Positions 32,388 to 43,250 of a DNA stretch of 64,000 nt are shown piece after piece. The DNA lies in NCBI RefSeq assembly GCF_000264995.1, contig NW_006767443.1, positions 280,656-344,655 of the forward strand, read 5' to 3'. Source of the stretch: Punctularia strigosozonata HHB-11173 SS5. Taxonomy: Eukaryota > Basidiomycota > Agaricomycetes > Corticiales > Punctulariaceae. Numbering within the stretch: the stretch's first letter is position 1; each line of letters begins with the position of its first letter. The notes under the pieces are model-generated. The model had not been told where the DNA came from and did no database searches. It saw only the letters and a list, made by a program, of their open reading frames with translations. Both the position numbers and the translations under genes were made by a program.

Positions 32388-32955
32388 TACGAGCATCGAC
32401 GCACGGATTCGATCTGCGATGGGCGGCATCTGCTCATCCTCGCAAACCGTAACCGCGTTGGTCTTGAACTCGGCATCGCGGTCTGCAAGCGGAATCATGT
32501 CGGTGTCGTGTTTTGGGGTGAGGTCGAGCTGGGCGATGATGGCGGAGAGACGCGCGGTGCGTCCCTCCTCGAGACTCTGAAGATCCTTATCCGTGGATCC
32601 GAATGTGTGGTCGAGCTGCTCGATGATCGCCGAGATGCGGGTGCTGCGCTTGGAAGCGCTCTCTGCCTGCAGGTCGCTCTTGATCAGGCACGTCCACGCT
32701 CACAATGAGGTACATGCTTACGTCGCTCTCGGTCTTGTCGTTGGTCATATACCCAGGCATGGCCTGGGGTTCGATGGACATGGGAGGTTGCGATACGACA
32801 GGCGTAGCACTCGTCGAGATATCGTTGCATTGGATTCCGATCTGGGCTTCTTCGTCATACTCCTCGACGTCGTCTTTCGGAGACACGAGGCAGATGACAT
32901 TCTTGAAGAAGGTGACCAGGCGGGAGCCGAAGGAGATTACAGCGGCGAAAGTCAT
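31969..32955 (-). CDS. Orphan protein, 297 aa, with a CILCHDPSC cysteine cluster
   Basis: No family recognised. Exons are 32955-32722, 32678-32254 and 32203-31969 with closed phases. The N-terminus MTFAAVISFGSRLVTFFKNV is hydrophobic and could be a signal anchor. A short internal repeat follows: RISAIIEQLDHT and RLSAIIAQLDLT, helical and heptad-like. Then comes a conserved block GERPVFVQGEEIWCNRR with an acidic stretch SDDEDCVE. Exon 3 carries ERSICILCHDPSCTKPF, whose four-cysteine spacing hints at metal binding, and an acidic, Pro/Val-rich tail. Its 3' part has been duplicated at 49.7 kb, where the frame is kept open. That argues the coding assignment is right even though function is unknown. 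Confidence 0.72.
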
Positions 32956-33192
32956 GGCAGTCGTGGTAGAGTGCGAGTAAACGAGCGTAGGTCGAGCGCG
33001 ATGTGCGTCGAGTAAAGACTGTGAGGCTCGTGAAGGCTAGAGGTTAACCTGTGAGAGACATAGGTTGGATCGAAACACGCGTTTAAGAGGATTTCCATGG
33101 CCCCCTATCCTACATCCGCGCGGAAGGGAGGAAGAGGAAGTAAAGCCGCGAACGATCATGTGACCGCGGAGGGGGCATACGTCTCTCGCTCA

Positions 33193-33240
33193 CCGTGGGG
33201 TTGGGCAACGCCTACGAAGTAGGCGTAGCCAATCCCACGG
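33193..33240. repeat. 48-bp near-perfect hairpin
   Basis: Left arm CCGTGGGGTTGGGCAACG continuing CCTAC, loop GAA, right arm GTAGGCGTAGCCAATCCC continuing ACGG. The arms pair over about 20 of 23 positions. Confidence 0.7.
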
Positions 33241-33557
33241 TTACACTGCCACACATCTACTTGATGTGCACGTTGTTGGGTGTCCATCCCCATTCCTCGA
33301 CCTTTCTCCCAAGTCATAAATTCGGCAAAGCTCTACAAAATAAACAAAATGACATATCTTACTATCTTATCAATTTTGAACTCCATTGGTTCCTGCAAAC
33401 TACGTGCTCCCTCCTACAGAGCACCGTGATGTGGCTGTGCTGAACTCGCGATGCTCAAACTCCCGCAAAAAGAGTTCTTCTTGCATAAAGTGCTGTACCT
33501 TCCACAAAGGTTCTAAAATTGCACAACCCTTCTAGAATATTCTTTGGGATGCCAATA

Positions 33558-33674
33558 GAGAATATGTTGAGGATAGAATTTTATTTTTGGTCCATTTTGG
33601 CCCATTTAATCGGTGCTGATGTTAGTTTATACTCCTCCGAGGACAAAGAAAGAAATTCTATTCTCAACATTCTC
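33558..33674. repeat. Spaced inverted repeat, possible MITE-like unit
   Basis: GAGAATATGTTGAGGATAGA (33558 on) pairs with the reverse complement of AAATTCTATTCTCAACATTC (33653 on), about 22 bp per arm with ~70 bp between. Matching TTCTAGA-type sequence lies further out on both sides (about 33531 and 33713), which could be element ends. No transposase is present. Confidence 0.45.
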
Positions 33675-34159
33675 TCAAGAATCAAATTTAAGCGGTAGTC
33701 TCTCTACCATTCTAGACGTCAGCTGGCATGGTTGACTGCATAACCTGGTCGGACAAGACACTTTGTCCGGTACCCTTCATTGTCATGGCAGTGCTATGCG
33801 TGGGAAGTTATGTCGGAGTCGAATTTTTGGCTGGGCGTTGCCCATCCCCACTCACCGCTGTCGCGTCGAGCAAAGGGGGCTGGATTGTGCGAACTTGCTG
33901 GATAACATGTGTGCCAGAACAACGGCCAGAAGGAACTGAGCACAAGAGAAGTCATAGGTGAGTCTAGCATTGCCACTCGTCGTTCTGCAAGTACCCAGCA
34001 TCATCAAGCCTTTCTGAATCGGCCACATGAACTTTAGAGAGAAGACAGAGAGACCGCAGCTTGAAGCAGATAGATCCAGCTGGTCAGCGTATGCTTTTTC
34101 CAAGATCCGTGGACCGCAGGCAGCGTAGTATTCCAGTTGCACAACAATCGAATTCGAGG

Positions 34160-35581
34160 CTAATCATCAGGCTCTTCGATCCGCAATAGCACCTTCTTTC
34201 CTTGGCCCTCTTTCATCTTCGCAAAGATTTCGCGCACCTCGTTGCTCAACTGATCGTCCCCGTCGTTCTTCCGCAGGGTGATTATCTCGTGCTCCGGTTC
34301 TCGTAACTGAACCACGAATCCATACTTCAGCGCTGCGCATGGTTACTCCTGGTTACATACACACCTTTCCCTGCTCGACCAGTTTGACGATGTCCAATAG
34401 CAGCTGCGATTTGTCCTTGCCCTTTTCATTGGCCCAGGTGCTCATCCAGAACCCGTGGCACGTCAACTTGTTGAAGATGAACAAACCCGGAGGGACCGAG
34501 AACGGTTGCTTTGCCATAGCGCCGTATGTGACGAGGTGACCGCCCTTATCGAGGAGCCCCGCGAGGCGGCCGAGAGTCGGGTCACAGGTAGCGTTCAGTA
34601 GCAGGCGTGGCTTCTGTCAACGATTCGGTGTAAGGCGATGAACGAACGCGGAGAGAGAATAGATGTGAGGACCTTTTCCGCAACGAGCTTCTTGATGGAG
34701 GCGAACTGTGTTTTATCCTGGACGTCATCATACGTGAAGACGTGCGTGGCGCCCATTTCCTTGAGCCACTCTTTAGTAGAATCAAGGTCCGATCTATGGA
34801 GTGTTATTATTGGCAGTGCAGTAGGACGAAGGGGAAGGCTCGTCCTACCGGGCACGGATAAAGTTCAAGGTATTAATACCCTTGCTTGCAGCGATTTGAA
34901 TGACGCTTTGCCCGACCTAGAGCTCGTTGCGCTATCAAACGACAGTCGGAGATGGATTGAAGGAAAACATACTGCGCTGTTTGCCGCATTCTGTATCACC
35001 CAATCGCCGGGTTGCAAGTCCACGAAATCCGTGAGCATGCACAGGGCCGTAGGCGGGTTGACCTGTCCGGATTCGCAGGGCGTCATGAGTGTGTCGAGCG
35101 ATCCGCAAGGTGGCAAAAACCAGCGCACCGTCAGCGTAGCCGCGTGCACCTCCGATATCGTCTTCGGAATTTTCAGCACGTCTCCCTCCCTCGCTGTCGC
35201 CGAACTCGTCCATGTCCCGCTCTGCGGCTTGTTCATCACGACCCAATCGCCCACACTCAAGCCCGTCACGCCCTGGCCCACGCTGCTCACTTCCGCCAAT
35301 CCCTCGTTTCCTCCTACGAATACCGGCGAGCCCTCCTTCGAAAGTGCGGAAGGCGCCGGCTTTGCAGGATACTTGCCTTCGACGACGTTCACATCAGCAG
35401 GGTTGATGGGAGACAGTCGGAAGCGGACGTTGACCGCGCCGGGCGGAGGCGAAGGCAGGGTTGGGAATGTGGTCGTCCCAAGCACGGAGGACGGCTCGCC
35501 GTTCGCAGAGTAGACGATGGCTCTGTTAGCTAGGACGCGACACGATGTTGAGAATGGGCGTGTAATCCCGAGGGTATTCAT
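34160..35581 (-). CDS. ETR1: Mitochondrial enoyl-[acyl-carrier-protein] reductase (MECR/ETR1)
   Basis: NADPH-dependent last step of mitochondrial type II fatty-acid synthesis, needed for lipoic acid and respiration. Exons are 35581-35129, 35062-34973, 34916-34849, 34793-34673, 34613-34365 and 34324-34160, giving 381 residues. Presequence MNTLGITRPFSTSCRVLANR. The MDR fold shows SPINPADVNVVEGKYP, GNEGLAEVSSVGQGV, TALCMLTDFVDLQPGDWVIQ, the nucleotide-binding NSAVGQSVIQIA, LDKGGHLVTYGAMAKQP and HGFWMSTW. The final intron (34364-34325) is only 40 bp; an alternative splice is possible there, so the last junction is less certain than the rest. A longer frame upstream lacks an ATG, so 35581 is the start. 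Confidence 0.93.
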
Positions 35582-36188
35582 GGCATGTATTGCAGCCAAA
35601 AGCTCCTGGACTTGCGAGGATTGTACTTGCGTTTAGAGGTCCTTGGTGAACTGCATGGAACATAGGTCATCGATGTTGACGTCATCGCATGATACGCGCT
35701 CTGCCTGTCACGGTCCCGCGTCGATGTCGCACTTTCACCTCATCGAAATTACAATGCGCGCGGGCGGCATACGCCCCTCATAGCGACCCTGGCGCGTGGA
35801 GGCAATGCCCAGATCTCAACACACCATGATCCTACGTTTCCTAACCAATACCGTTCGACCCAGAACGAACATCGGCCGTGACGCATGCCTGCGCAATGTG
35901 GAGGCTTAGACGTAGGTACCGCTCCGCTAACTGTATTGGCTCATGAAAGTCAAGGACGAAGACGTTGGCAACAGGATCAATTACATCCTTCGAGAGGTCC
36001 TGACGGCCATAGGGTTTCCATACTCGTAACAGCGTTTCCCCGAACGTCTATGGCATTCCAATGACGTACGCGCCTCTCAACGTCTGGTACAAGACGTTGA
36101 ACTTCATCCATCCTCTCAGTAGCACTTGCCCATCGTCTTTGCACTTACACGGCACGAAACCGCAAGCGCTCTGCATAGAAATTCGGCC
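35582..36188. other. Divergent intergenic, nothing specific seen
   Basis: Lies between the ETR1 start and the SRPBCC start codon. No clear TATA element or repeat. Confidence 0.4.
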
Positions 36189-36762
36189 ATGTCATCCATC
36201 CCGACATCCACATCCGTCAGCGAATCCGCTGTGATCTCCGCCCCCCTCTCTGCCGTCTGGCATCTCATCAAACTGCCCTCGTTCCCTGAATTCTGGACTC
36301 GGCTCGATAAATCCGACCATGTCAAGGGCACGTCCGAGGAGACGGATATATACCGGTGGACGTTCAAGGACGGAACCGTCCTGGACATCAAGCAAGAGGC
36401 TCATTCAGTGAGCTGATCCGCTCCATGTCCATGGCTATTTGCTTTGCTGAACGACTTTCCGCAATCACCAGAGCATCGACCACTACATCACCTACAGCGC
36501 CATCGCCGCAAACCCGGCGCTGACGTACTCCTCTGTCGTGTCTACCATCCGGTGCTGGCCTGTGACATCGGGCGCGCACGCGGGCTCGACGTTTGTTCAG
36601 TGGACGGCCAACTTCAGCAGCGATGCTGACGCAGGTAATGTGCTATTTTCCCTCTGAAGCAGGCCAAGATGTTCAAGTCTCCCAGGTGTCATCGAGGACG
36701 CCAGGTTCAAGCGGCAGGAGGCTCTGGCAGATCTGGCGGCCGCCGCCACGAAGCGCAAGTGA
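36189..36762 (+). CDS. SRPBCC / polyketide-cyclase-like (START-fold) protein, 152 aa
   Basis: Small hydrophobic-ligand-binding fold related to Bet v 1 and CoxG-like proteins. Exons are 36189-36407, 36472-36634 and 36686-36762, all in phase. The N-terminus has the family start SAVISAPLSAVWHLIKLPSF, followed by FPEFWTRLDKSDHVKG. The core contains TIRCWPVTSGAHAGSTFVQW, and the C-terminal helix is RFKRQEALADLAAAATKRK. No signal peptide. An upstream in-frame Met (36126) would add 21 unconserved residues. A broken paralogue lies on the same strand at 40.9-41.5 kb, with the NTPase gene between them. Ligand unknown. Confidence 0.85.
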
Positions 36763-36911
36763 ACGAAGCTGTAGCCGATACCGCGCAAAACGTGTACAAT
36801 ATCTCCGGGTACATTTTGTACTTATACCGCGTGTACATCAAGACAATGGAATATATGTTGAAATCCTTATATAGATGGGGGATCATGATGGTCGTATTTC
36901 TATTGGTCTCT

Positions 36912-39900
36912 TCATTTGCGCTTTGCGCCCTTATACCTGAACGACCGAAAGGCCATCCCGTTATCGCCCAGCGGATTCATGTTCTTCATCAGCGTGGACG
37001 TGTCCGAATCGTCGTGATGATACTTCTTCTGCCAGCCGTACGACACCTGCCGGAGCGATTTCCAGCTTTCCTCGTCCGCGGGCTCGATCGGGGAGAATAC
37101 CTTCGCGGACAGACCGGACACCCATATATCGTAGCAGGTGACGCTTCCCTCTTTCTGCGTCTTAACGCACTGGATGGAGTCGACCTTGCTCGCGAACGCG
37201 AACACGATGCGGATGATGGGCACCTCGATCTGCTGGTCCTTCTTCATGAAGCCCAGCGCGAAGGGGTCCATAGACTCGAAGATCTCTTCCTGCACCGTGG
37301 CGGTATAATGCGTATCGAGCTTGAATTGGAATAGGACGAGCCCCATGTTGGACGGTTTGATCGTCGTGTCCTTAGTGCCCTTCACGGTGACGAGGCCGGC
37401 ATCTACTCCTGCTTGGCCGGTTGCCCCCATGAACGCGGCGTTCCGCGCAATGAAACACTCGAGCATGTCAGGAGTTAGACGATTCTGCGATTCGCGCTTG
37501 ATGAAGTGGTTGAAGTGCAGCAGGACGTCCTTGAACGCCTCGCCCAGCGGCCGCTTCTTGTCCTCCTCCACGCGGTACACCGAAGGGAGCGCTTTGAGCA
37601 AGTTGTCGAGCCGTTTCTTGCTATTCTCGGGAATCCTGAAGAGCTGCTGAAGAAATGGAACGACGCCGAAGACCGGACGAGGGACCATCTCCGCGTGATC
37701 GACGACCGCCTGGTCCCTGGCCAAGATGAGGAGCAGCAGTCCGAGCAGCTCCCCTCGATCGCCTTGATGGACCGAGAAGCCGTGCAAGACGTTTGAAAGC
37801 GCTACGTGGGGCTTGAACCCCGTAAACGACATGATCTTCCGCGCACCTTCCGAAAGCACCGGCTCAGACGGGTTGAGAGTGAACATCCGGCGAAAGGTCT
37901 CATCGATGGATATACAGACGCGCATGTGGTTCGCCACCTGGTCCATCTCCTGCGCCGTGGGCGTGGATGACATGAACTGGATCGGAACTCTCCAAGCCAA
38001 GCACGCGAGTTGCTGCTCCCACCGGATATTATCGATCCGATCGATGTCTGCCCGGAGAATCTTCTCTGCGGCGAACCTGACAAGGTCGTCCTGGATGATC
38101 CGGCGCTCGTATTCGGAGACGCCCTTAGCCTGGGCTGCGATATATCTCGCAGCAAACCTGGGGCGTGCAACGGGTTGAACGACTTTCTACTCAACGACTG
38201 TCGCGATGGCTCACATTGGTCGGCCCAGCCGAGCTTGATACCCGATGTCCGAGACGGCCGCGAGGGTCAGCGGTTCGGGCCATGGGGATGCCAGTTGATC
38301 GAAACCGATCGCACAAAACGGAGGAATGAGCCTTAGACCTCCTTCCATGACCCTCTTGGAGGGATCGGACTCCTTGGGCGAAGTAAACTGGGTGATCTTG
38401 CCCGTGGTCGATAGGAACAAGGCAAATATCGGCTGATGTCGAAGAGACCGCAGGACTCTGCGAAGCTGAGAGAATGGGGATACGTTAGTGGCATCGTAGC
38501 CGAACGCCTCCGCGTCGCGGCGTAGTTCAGCCTCTTCGTCGCCCGGCTGCATCTGGGAAGGAGCGGGAGGTGCTGCTAATGCCGGGCCCTTGCCCTTGCC
38601 CTTTGATATGACGTTGGACTGGAAAGTAGAGGGGGTGGTATTTGGAGCGCGTCCCGTCGAGTTGGAGAGCGACGGACGGGGCACTGCGGCCGACTTGGCA
38701 TTTTCTGTTAGAGTATGAGCTTCATCGAAGATCAGGATGACCCGGGGTAGTCGTTGCTTCTTTGACGCTCCAGCTTTGCTGCCTGGCTTCGTAACCTTCT
38801 GTGGCTTGGTGGGGCTTGTCGGTGGTTCGTCATCATTGGCCAGTTCAGCGCAAAGCTGCTTTGCAGCCTCGATCACAGTGACTGCAGAATGAAGCAAGTG
38901 TTAGCTGCCTTGAATGATAAACTCACTCCGATGCTTACCTCCAAACTGTGCAATCGGGGACCGGGCACGATCTTTAGATGCGGATGCCCCGGAAACCATG
39001 GCTAGCCTATCGTAATCGCCCACGAGCTACAGGGAGACATTAATGATTGGATATACTGCATGCAAATCACTCTCAGTAACCTTTCTGGCTACCCCAACAA
39101 CTCTCTCGTAGAAGTTCCTGCGGAAAGCGTTATGGGACGTCATACTTTGTCCTTCCGTCATCTTGTCGTAAAACCAGGAGGCGTGTTCGCCTCTTGGTTC
39201 CTCTCGTAACGTCCGGGTGCAGGCCTGAAAGAGTGCAACCAGGAATGCAGAATTGTGGATGAACATTCGATGCGCAGATAGCGGCTTCATGCCCTCGAAG
39301 AAGGTATACAGGACGTCATCGGAAGCCGGAAAACCTGCATACACTTAGTTCGACGTTGACATCGGAGAATAAGGACGTACCCGAGGCAGTAGGAATGCGG
39401 AGGTTCATGGGGATGCAGAAATGGGTCTTCGCAAATTGATCGGCGCATCTAGACCCGGGAATTGTCAAAACCGACGATCTTGAAGTGACGTATGCGTACC
39501 TGCTCTTACCGCAGCCACTGGACTGTACGATAGAACAGTATGGTGCATAGACACCCTCTTTCCCCCAATACTTGGCGATATGTTTACGGAGCGCAATATG
39601 CGCATCGCCAACGTAGTCTTCCTTCCATGAGATTTCGGTAACTGAAGAACTCCAATAGTTGCAAATCTATAGCCGCGTTTCCCGCACTTCCACGTACCCT
39701 TTATGCTAGCATCACGATATTGACGGAGTTCTGACTTCAGCCCTGGAGTGTTCGCTACGCTCACAACGGGTGGTGCATTAAATCGTATTGCCTCTGTATG
39801 GGCAATATGTATGATAAATGTCTAATCGCTCTGGAGAGTCATTTATGGAGTCACCATGTTGACGAACAGCTCTGTATCCCTTGTCCTCCAACCACGACTT

Positions 39901-40386
39901 TGACAGTAATGCAGCAACATCAGGTCGTTCAGCGAGAAACTTGGATGTCTCCCCATCCGCGAAGTGTCTCGTCCCGCCTGCTTTGACAATGGCTTGAAGG
40001 ACCATCAGCTGCGAGAGCCCCTCCAGCGGCGTCCCTTTACGCAGCCCAAAGTGGGCGTAGTTCGCCAGCTCTGCGTCCACTTCACGATCCCAAGTCTCGT
40101 GCTGCTCATCATTAGCTGGTCCATCTGAGGCTAGCGACTCTACAGAGGACGCTCTAGCATTGGTATCTGGAGCGGTATGGATGTATATCGCGTCGGCGCT
40201 TGTACTGGCGCTGCAGCGAGTTGAAGGGCCTGCTTGTGAAGAGAAGACATCGGGCTTGGCAACAGGGGTGGGCGCAGCACGACCAGGACCACCAATATGC
40301 TCAAACTTGACTTTTTTGGCTTTCTTCTTGCGGGATGCAGCTGGTGGAGAGTCTCCAGGGGGTCTTTTTGGAGGTCGTAACGACAT
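36912..40386 (-). CDS. Large P-loop NTPase of a basidiomycete-expanded family, 1030 aa
   Basis: Eight exons: 40386-39855, 39793-39698, 39641-39500, 39448-39381, 39334-39081, 39026-38939, 38881-38215 and 38157-36912, all phases closing. A basic low-complexity N-terminus (PPKRPPGDSPPAASRKKKAK) may be a nuclear signal. The Walker A-like SSGCGKSR lies at about 250-257, split by an intron within the Arg codon. Walker B is VILIFDEAH near 441-449. Then come FALFLSTTGKITQF, PPFCAIGFDQLA and DIGYQARLGRPMF, blocks I associate with many Agaricomycete paralogues. The C-terminal 400 residues (from FAARYIAAQAKG) are conserved-looking but unnamed; a nuclease-like fold is possible but not shown. Function unknown. 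It separates an SRPBCC gene from its pseudogene. Confidence 0.85.
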
Positions 40387-40935
40387 GAAAGAGCGACGCT
40401 AAGATGAAGGCCACTGCAGACTCGAGTCTCCGGGGATGCTGTGTTCACCCACGTGCTTACGCGTTCACGCGTGGTCGCGACGCGAACTCGAAGGTCGCGT
40501 CGTTGGACCTTGACTTGACCTGAACTGCTGCTTGACTCCGAGAGCACTCACTGTACATTTCCATGGAGCTACATGCTCTCGTGTTACAATGCATACTTTG
40601 GTTTCTTTAACCGGAGAGTACCAACACGGCTTTACGAGCGCGTCGAGCGGAACGGACTGCGACTGAATGACAATAGCTCGGACTTGAAACTCCCGCATCC
40701 TCAAGCGAGGAAACATCGATACCTCCATGCCGCTGTGTCATATCAGTTCGTCGGTCTCGCCACACCGGCGAAAGGACAGCATGGCCTATTTGCGAAACCG
40801 TACGACGTCTGCGGTCTCACCACGGCTGCGAGAGCCACGGACGCTCGAAGATTCAGGCATTCAGAAAGAGAGGTATAGGCGTTGATTTCTTCACGCAAGA
40901 TTGAGCAACGGACTGCCCATTCCACACGAGCACGA
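40387..40935. other. Divergent intergenic upstream of the NTPase gene
   Basis: No gene or strong promoter element recognised. Confidence 0.35.
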
Positions 40936-41515
40936 ATGATCTCCAAGATCCCCACTTCCACCACCGCCCGCAATCCGCGATCATCCCTGCGCCTCTCTCC
41001 AAGGTCTGGTAACTGCTCGACCTCCGCTGTTTCGCCACGTGGTGGAGCGCACTCGAAAACGCGGAGAGGATCAAGGCCGAGCCGTCCGTGACCAAATGGA
41101 AGTTCAAGCTGGGATACACGCTGCAAGTCAAACTCGAGGAACATTCGGTCGAGTACCGTCTCGCGCTCGATCCTCTTCGTTGCTGACATTTGGCGCGTGG
41201 TCCACAGAACGTCAACCACTTCGTTACTTGGAGCGTCATCGACGTCAACCCGCCGGTGACGTTCATGGCCGATCTGTAGACCGTCCGTTGCTGGCGCATC
41301 TCGTCCGGCGCACCTCGTCCGGCGCACAAGCGGGCTCGACCTTCGTGGAATGGACCGCGCACTTCAGCAACGATGTCACTTCTCGTGAGTCATATGCAAG
41401 CGTAACGCCGGGGTTCTGACTTTTGCCAGATTGTGCACAGGCCTGACCGATAATGCCGGGTTAGTTCCCCAGCGCGCCCTGGCAGACCTCGCGAAGTTCG
41501 TGAGCCCCGTGCGTG
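40936..41515 (+). pseudogene. SRPBCC pseudogene, paralogue of the gene at 36.2 kb
   Basis: Clear homology along the full length of the intact gene: a start like IPTST, then SAIIPAPLSKVW, KWKFKLGYTLQVKLEEHS, an intron, NVNHFVTWSVIDVNPPVT, TVRCW, AQAGSTFVEWTAHFSNDV and QRALADLAK. It is broken in several ways. There is a frame shift near the N-terminus, a TAA after SKVW, a TAG before TVRCW, and a 14-bp tandem duplication (CTCGTCCGGCGCAC type, about 41300-41328) that shifts frame. Intron positions match the intact gene, so it arose by DNA duplication. The lesions are few, so decay is fairly recent. Confidence 0.85.
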
Positions 41516-41613
41516 AGCACCGGGGCATCGCGAGACCATCCTCTTCAGGGAGTCTGAGACGCAGTGATTATTGCGGAAGATGCTATCGTAGTACCTATTA
41601 CATAACAGGACTA

Positions 41614-42699
41614 TCAGTCGCCGGGTCCCGTGCCCGAATACCCCTTCAACGCGCTGCACTCGACGCCGGTGTGCTCCACGAAAGCGTTGTCCATCTGGAG
41701 CCCGAACACGTCCGTGAACGTCGTCGCCGTCGGGAAAAACGGCGGGAGGACCGTGAGCGTGCCCTTCACCGGCACCGGCGCGAACGGCGCGGCGGTGACG
41801 GAGCTGTTGAACAGCGTGATGAAGTTGTCGCAGGTGGTCGTGCTGACGCTGCCGAAGAGGGGCTGGTTGGTGATGTTTTTGTAGCTGGCCAAAAGGATCG
41901 AGGGCTCAGTATTTGGTGTGTGTGTGTCCGAGCGCGTGCGGTTTGGGTTGCTCACAATCCGATGGGATATGGCTGGCTGTCGACACGCGTGAAGTTGCCC
42001 GCGAAGCTGGGCTGCTTGCCCAGCAGCTGGTCGACGCCGTTCCACGCCCTAAAGTACGTCTCTCCTGCGGCGGACCCAGCGGCATAGGGATCGCATGAGG
42101 GCTCAAAGGAGCCGACGTGGGTCTCGTCGACCGAGATGGAGCCGAGGACCGCGACGAGGTTCACCGAAAGGAGGAGGGGCAGCTCCCAGACGAATGAGCT
42201 GGTGCCGTCGTTCAGGCGGTCGACGAAGGGAAAGCGCAGACCGGCTTGCTGTGCGAAGGGAACGATCCGTGAGACAACCCGGGAGACGGGAGAGGCTGAG
42301 ATGGTACCATACCGTGAAATCCGGAACGAGATTGATACCTAGCTCCCTGATATCATGGTCCAAGATGGAGTGCAGGTACATCTATCGTGAGAGTAAGCGA
42401 CAGGGATATGCACTGTAATCTGACACGCGTACCGGATACTTATCCTGAGGAAAATCTGGGAGTAGTGACTGGTAGGCTTGGGTCAAGATGGGGTATTGCG
42501 AAGGCACTATACTCCGAGCCAGTGCAAGGTCGATAGGTATTATGACCGTGGTGCCATTGTTCGTCCCGGTGGGCGTAGTAAGATATTGCTGGAATATGGG
42601 GTTCGGTTGGGACTGAGTAGTGCAGCCGAGGACCGGATTTGAAGCAAGGGAGAGGACGCCGAACAGAAGGCCAGCCGATAGAAACATGGAATAACGCAT
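41614..42699 (-). CDS. Orphan secreted protein, 299 aa
   Basis: Exons are 42699-42433, 42381-42313, 42248-41956 and 41884-41614, phases closing. A signal peptide is clear (MRYSMFLSAGLLFGVLSLAS, cleavage before or after NPVLG). The mature part has GTNNGTTVIIPIDLALARSI, PILTQAYQSLLPDFPQDKYP, ILDHDIRELGINLVPDFT, RFPFVDRLNDGTSSFVWELP and DNFITLFNSSVTAAPF. There are several N-glycosylation sites and a few cysteines near the C-terminus. The blocks suggest an enzyme-like fold, reminiscent of acetoacetate-decarboxylase-like secreted fungal proteins, but I cannot assign a family with confidence. A TATA box stands about 92 bp upstream. Confidence 0.75.
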
Positions 42700-42790
42700 C
42701 GGGACAGAGATGCGTCTATGCGTCCAAAGACGAAGCTGGAGCAGACAGAACGGAAAGAACGAGAGTCCGGTCTCCGTCCCCGACGGGACC

Positions 42791-42798
42791 CTTATATG
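42791..42798 (-). promoter_or_regulatory. TATA box of the secreted 299-aa protein gene
   Basis: CATATAAG on the minus strand, about 92 bp upstream of ATG 42699. Confidence 0.5.
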
Positions 42799-43250
42799 TC
42801 CGGTCATGAACCCAAGGCATCACTAATGACAGCGATCGGTGCGGAAGGCATCATCGCGTATTAAACACCTGAGAGGCAGGTCGCGATGCACATGAGGGTC
42901 TCCTACATTGACCGTGATGGAAAGCTGTTGTGCACAGGTTGAGCATCAAATTGCCGCAGTCAGGGGGAAGAAAACAGTTAGCTCCTCCCCAGGGCACCCG
43001 TAAACCCGTCGGAATCAGTCCCGTCCGGTTGGAAGGCCGCGGGCGCTCCCTCACTAGCACTGACAGTCACATGATTTACTGAAATTCAGGGACAGGGGCT
43101 TGTTTCGCCAAGTCCCGGGCCCATCTGTCGCCGGCGGCAAACTGTTTCCGACTTCAACTCGGTCCCTGGCATAAATTACTGGAGGGCTCACTCAGCTCGC
43201 AAGTACTTGCTCTCGTCGCTCCTCTATTCCCGCTCTACGCACCAGCAGAC

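Larger units (their letters stand above)
32956..34159. other. Intergenic, AT-richer than surroundings, with two inverted repeats
   Basis: No gene supported. It holds the hairpin at 33193-33240 and the spaced inverted repeat at 33558-33674. The stretch from about 33300 to 33720 is clearly more AT-rich than neighbouring DNA, as often seen in small non-autonomous elements. Confidence 0.5.

Noticed and set aside
36912-40386. Calling the NTPase a Crinkler-type effector
   Set aside because: Only the P-loop NTPase part is visible; no header domain or nuclease motif could be shown, so the name would be a guess.
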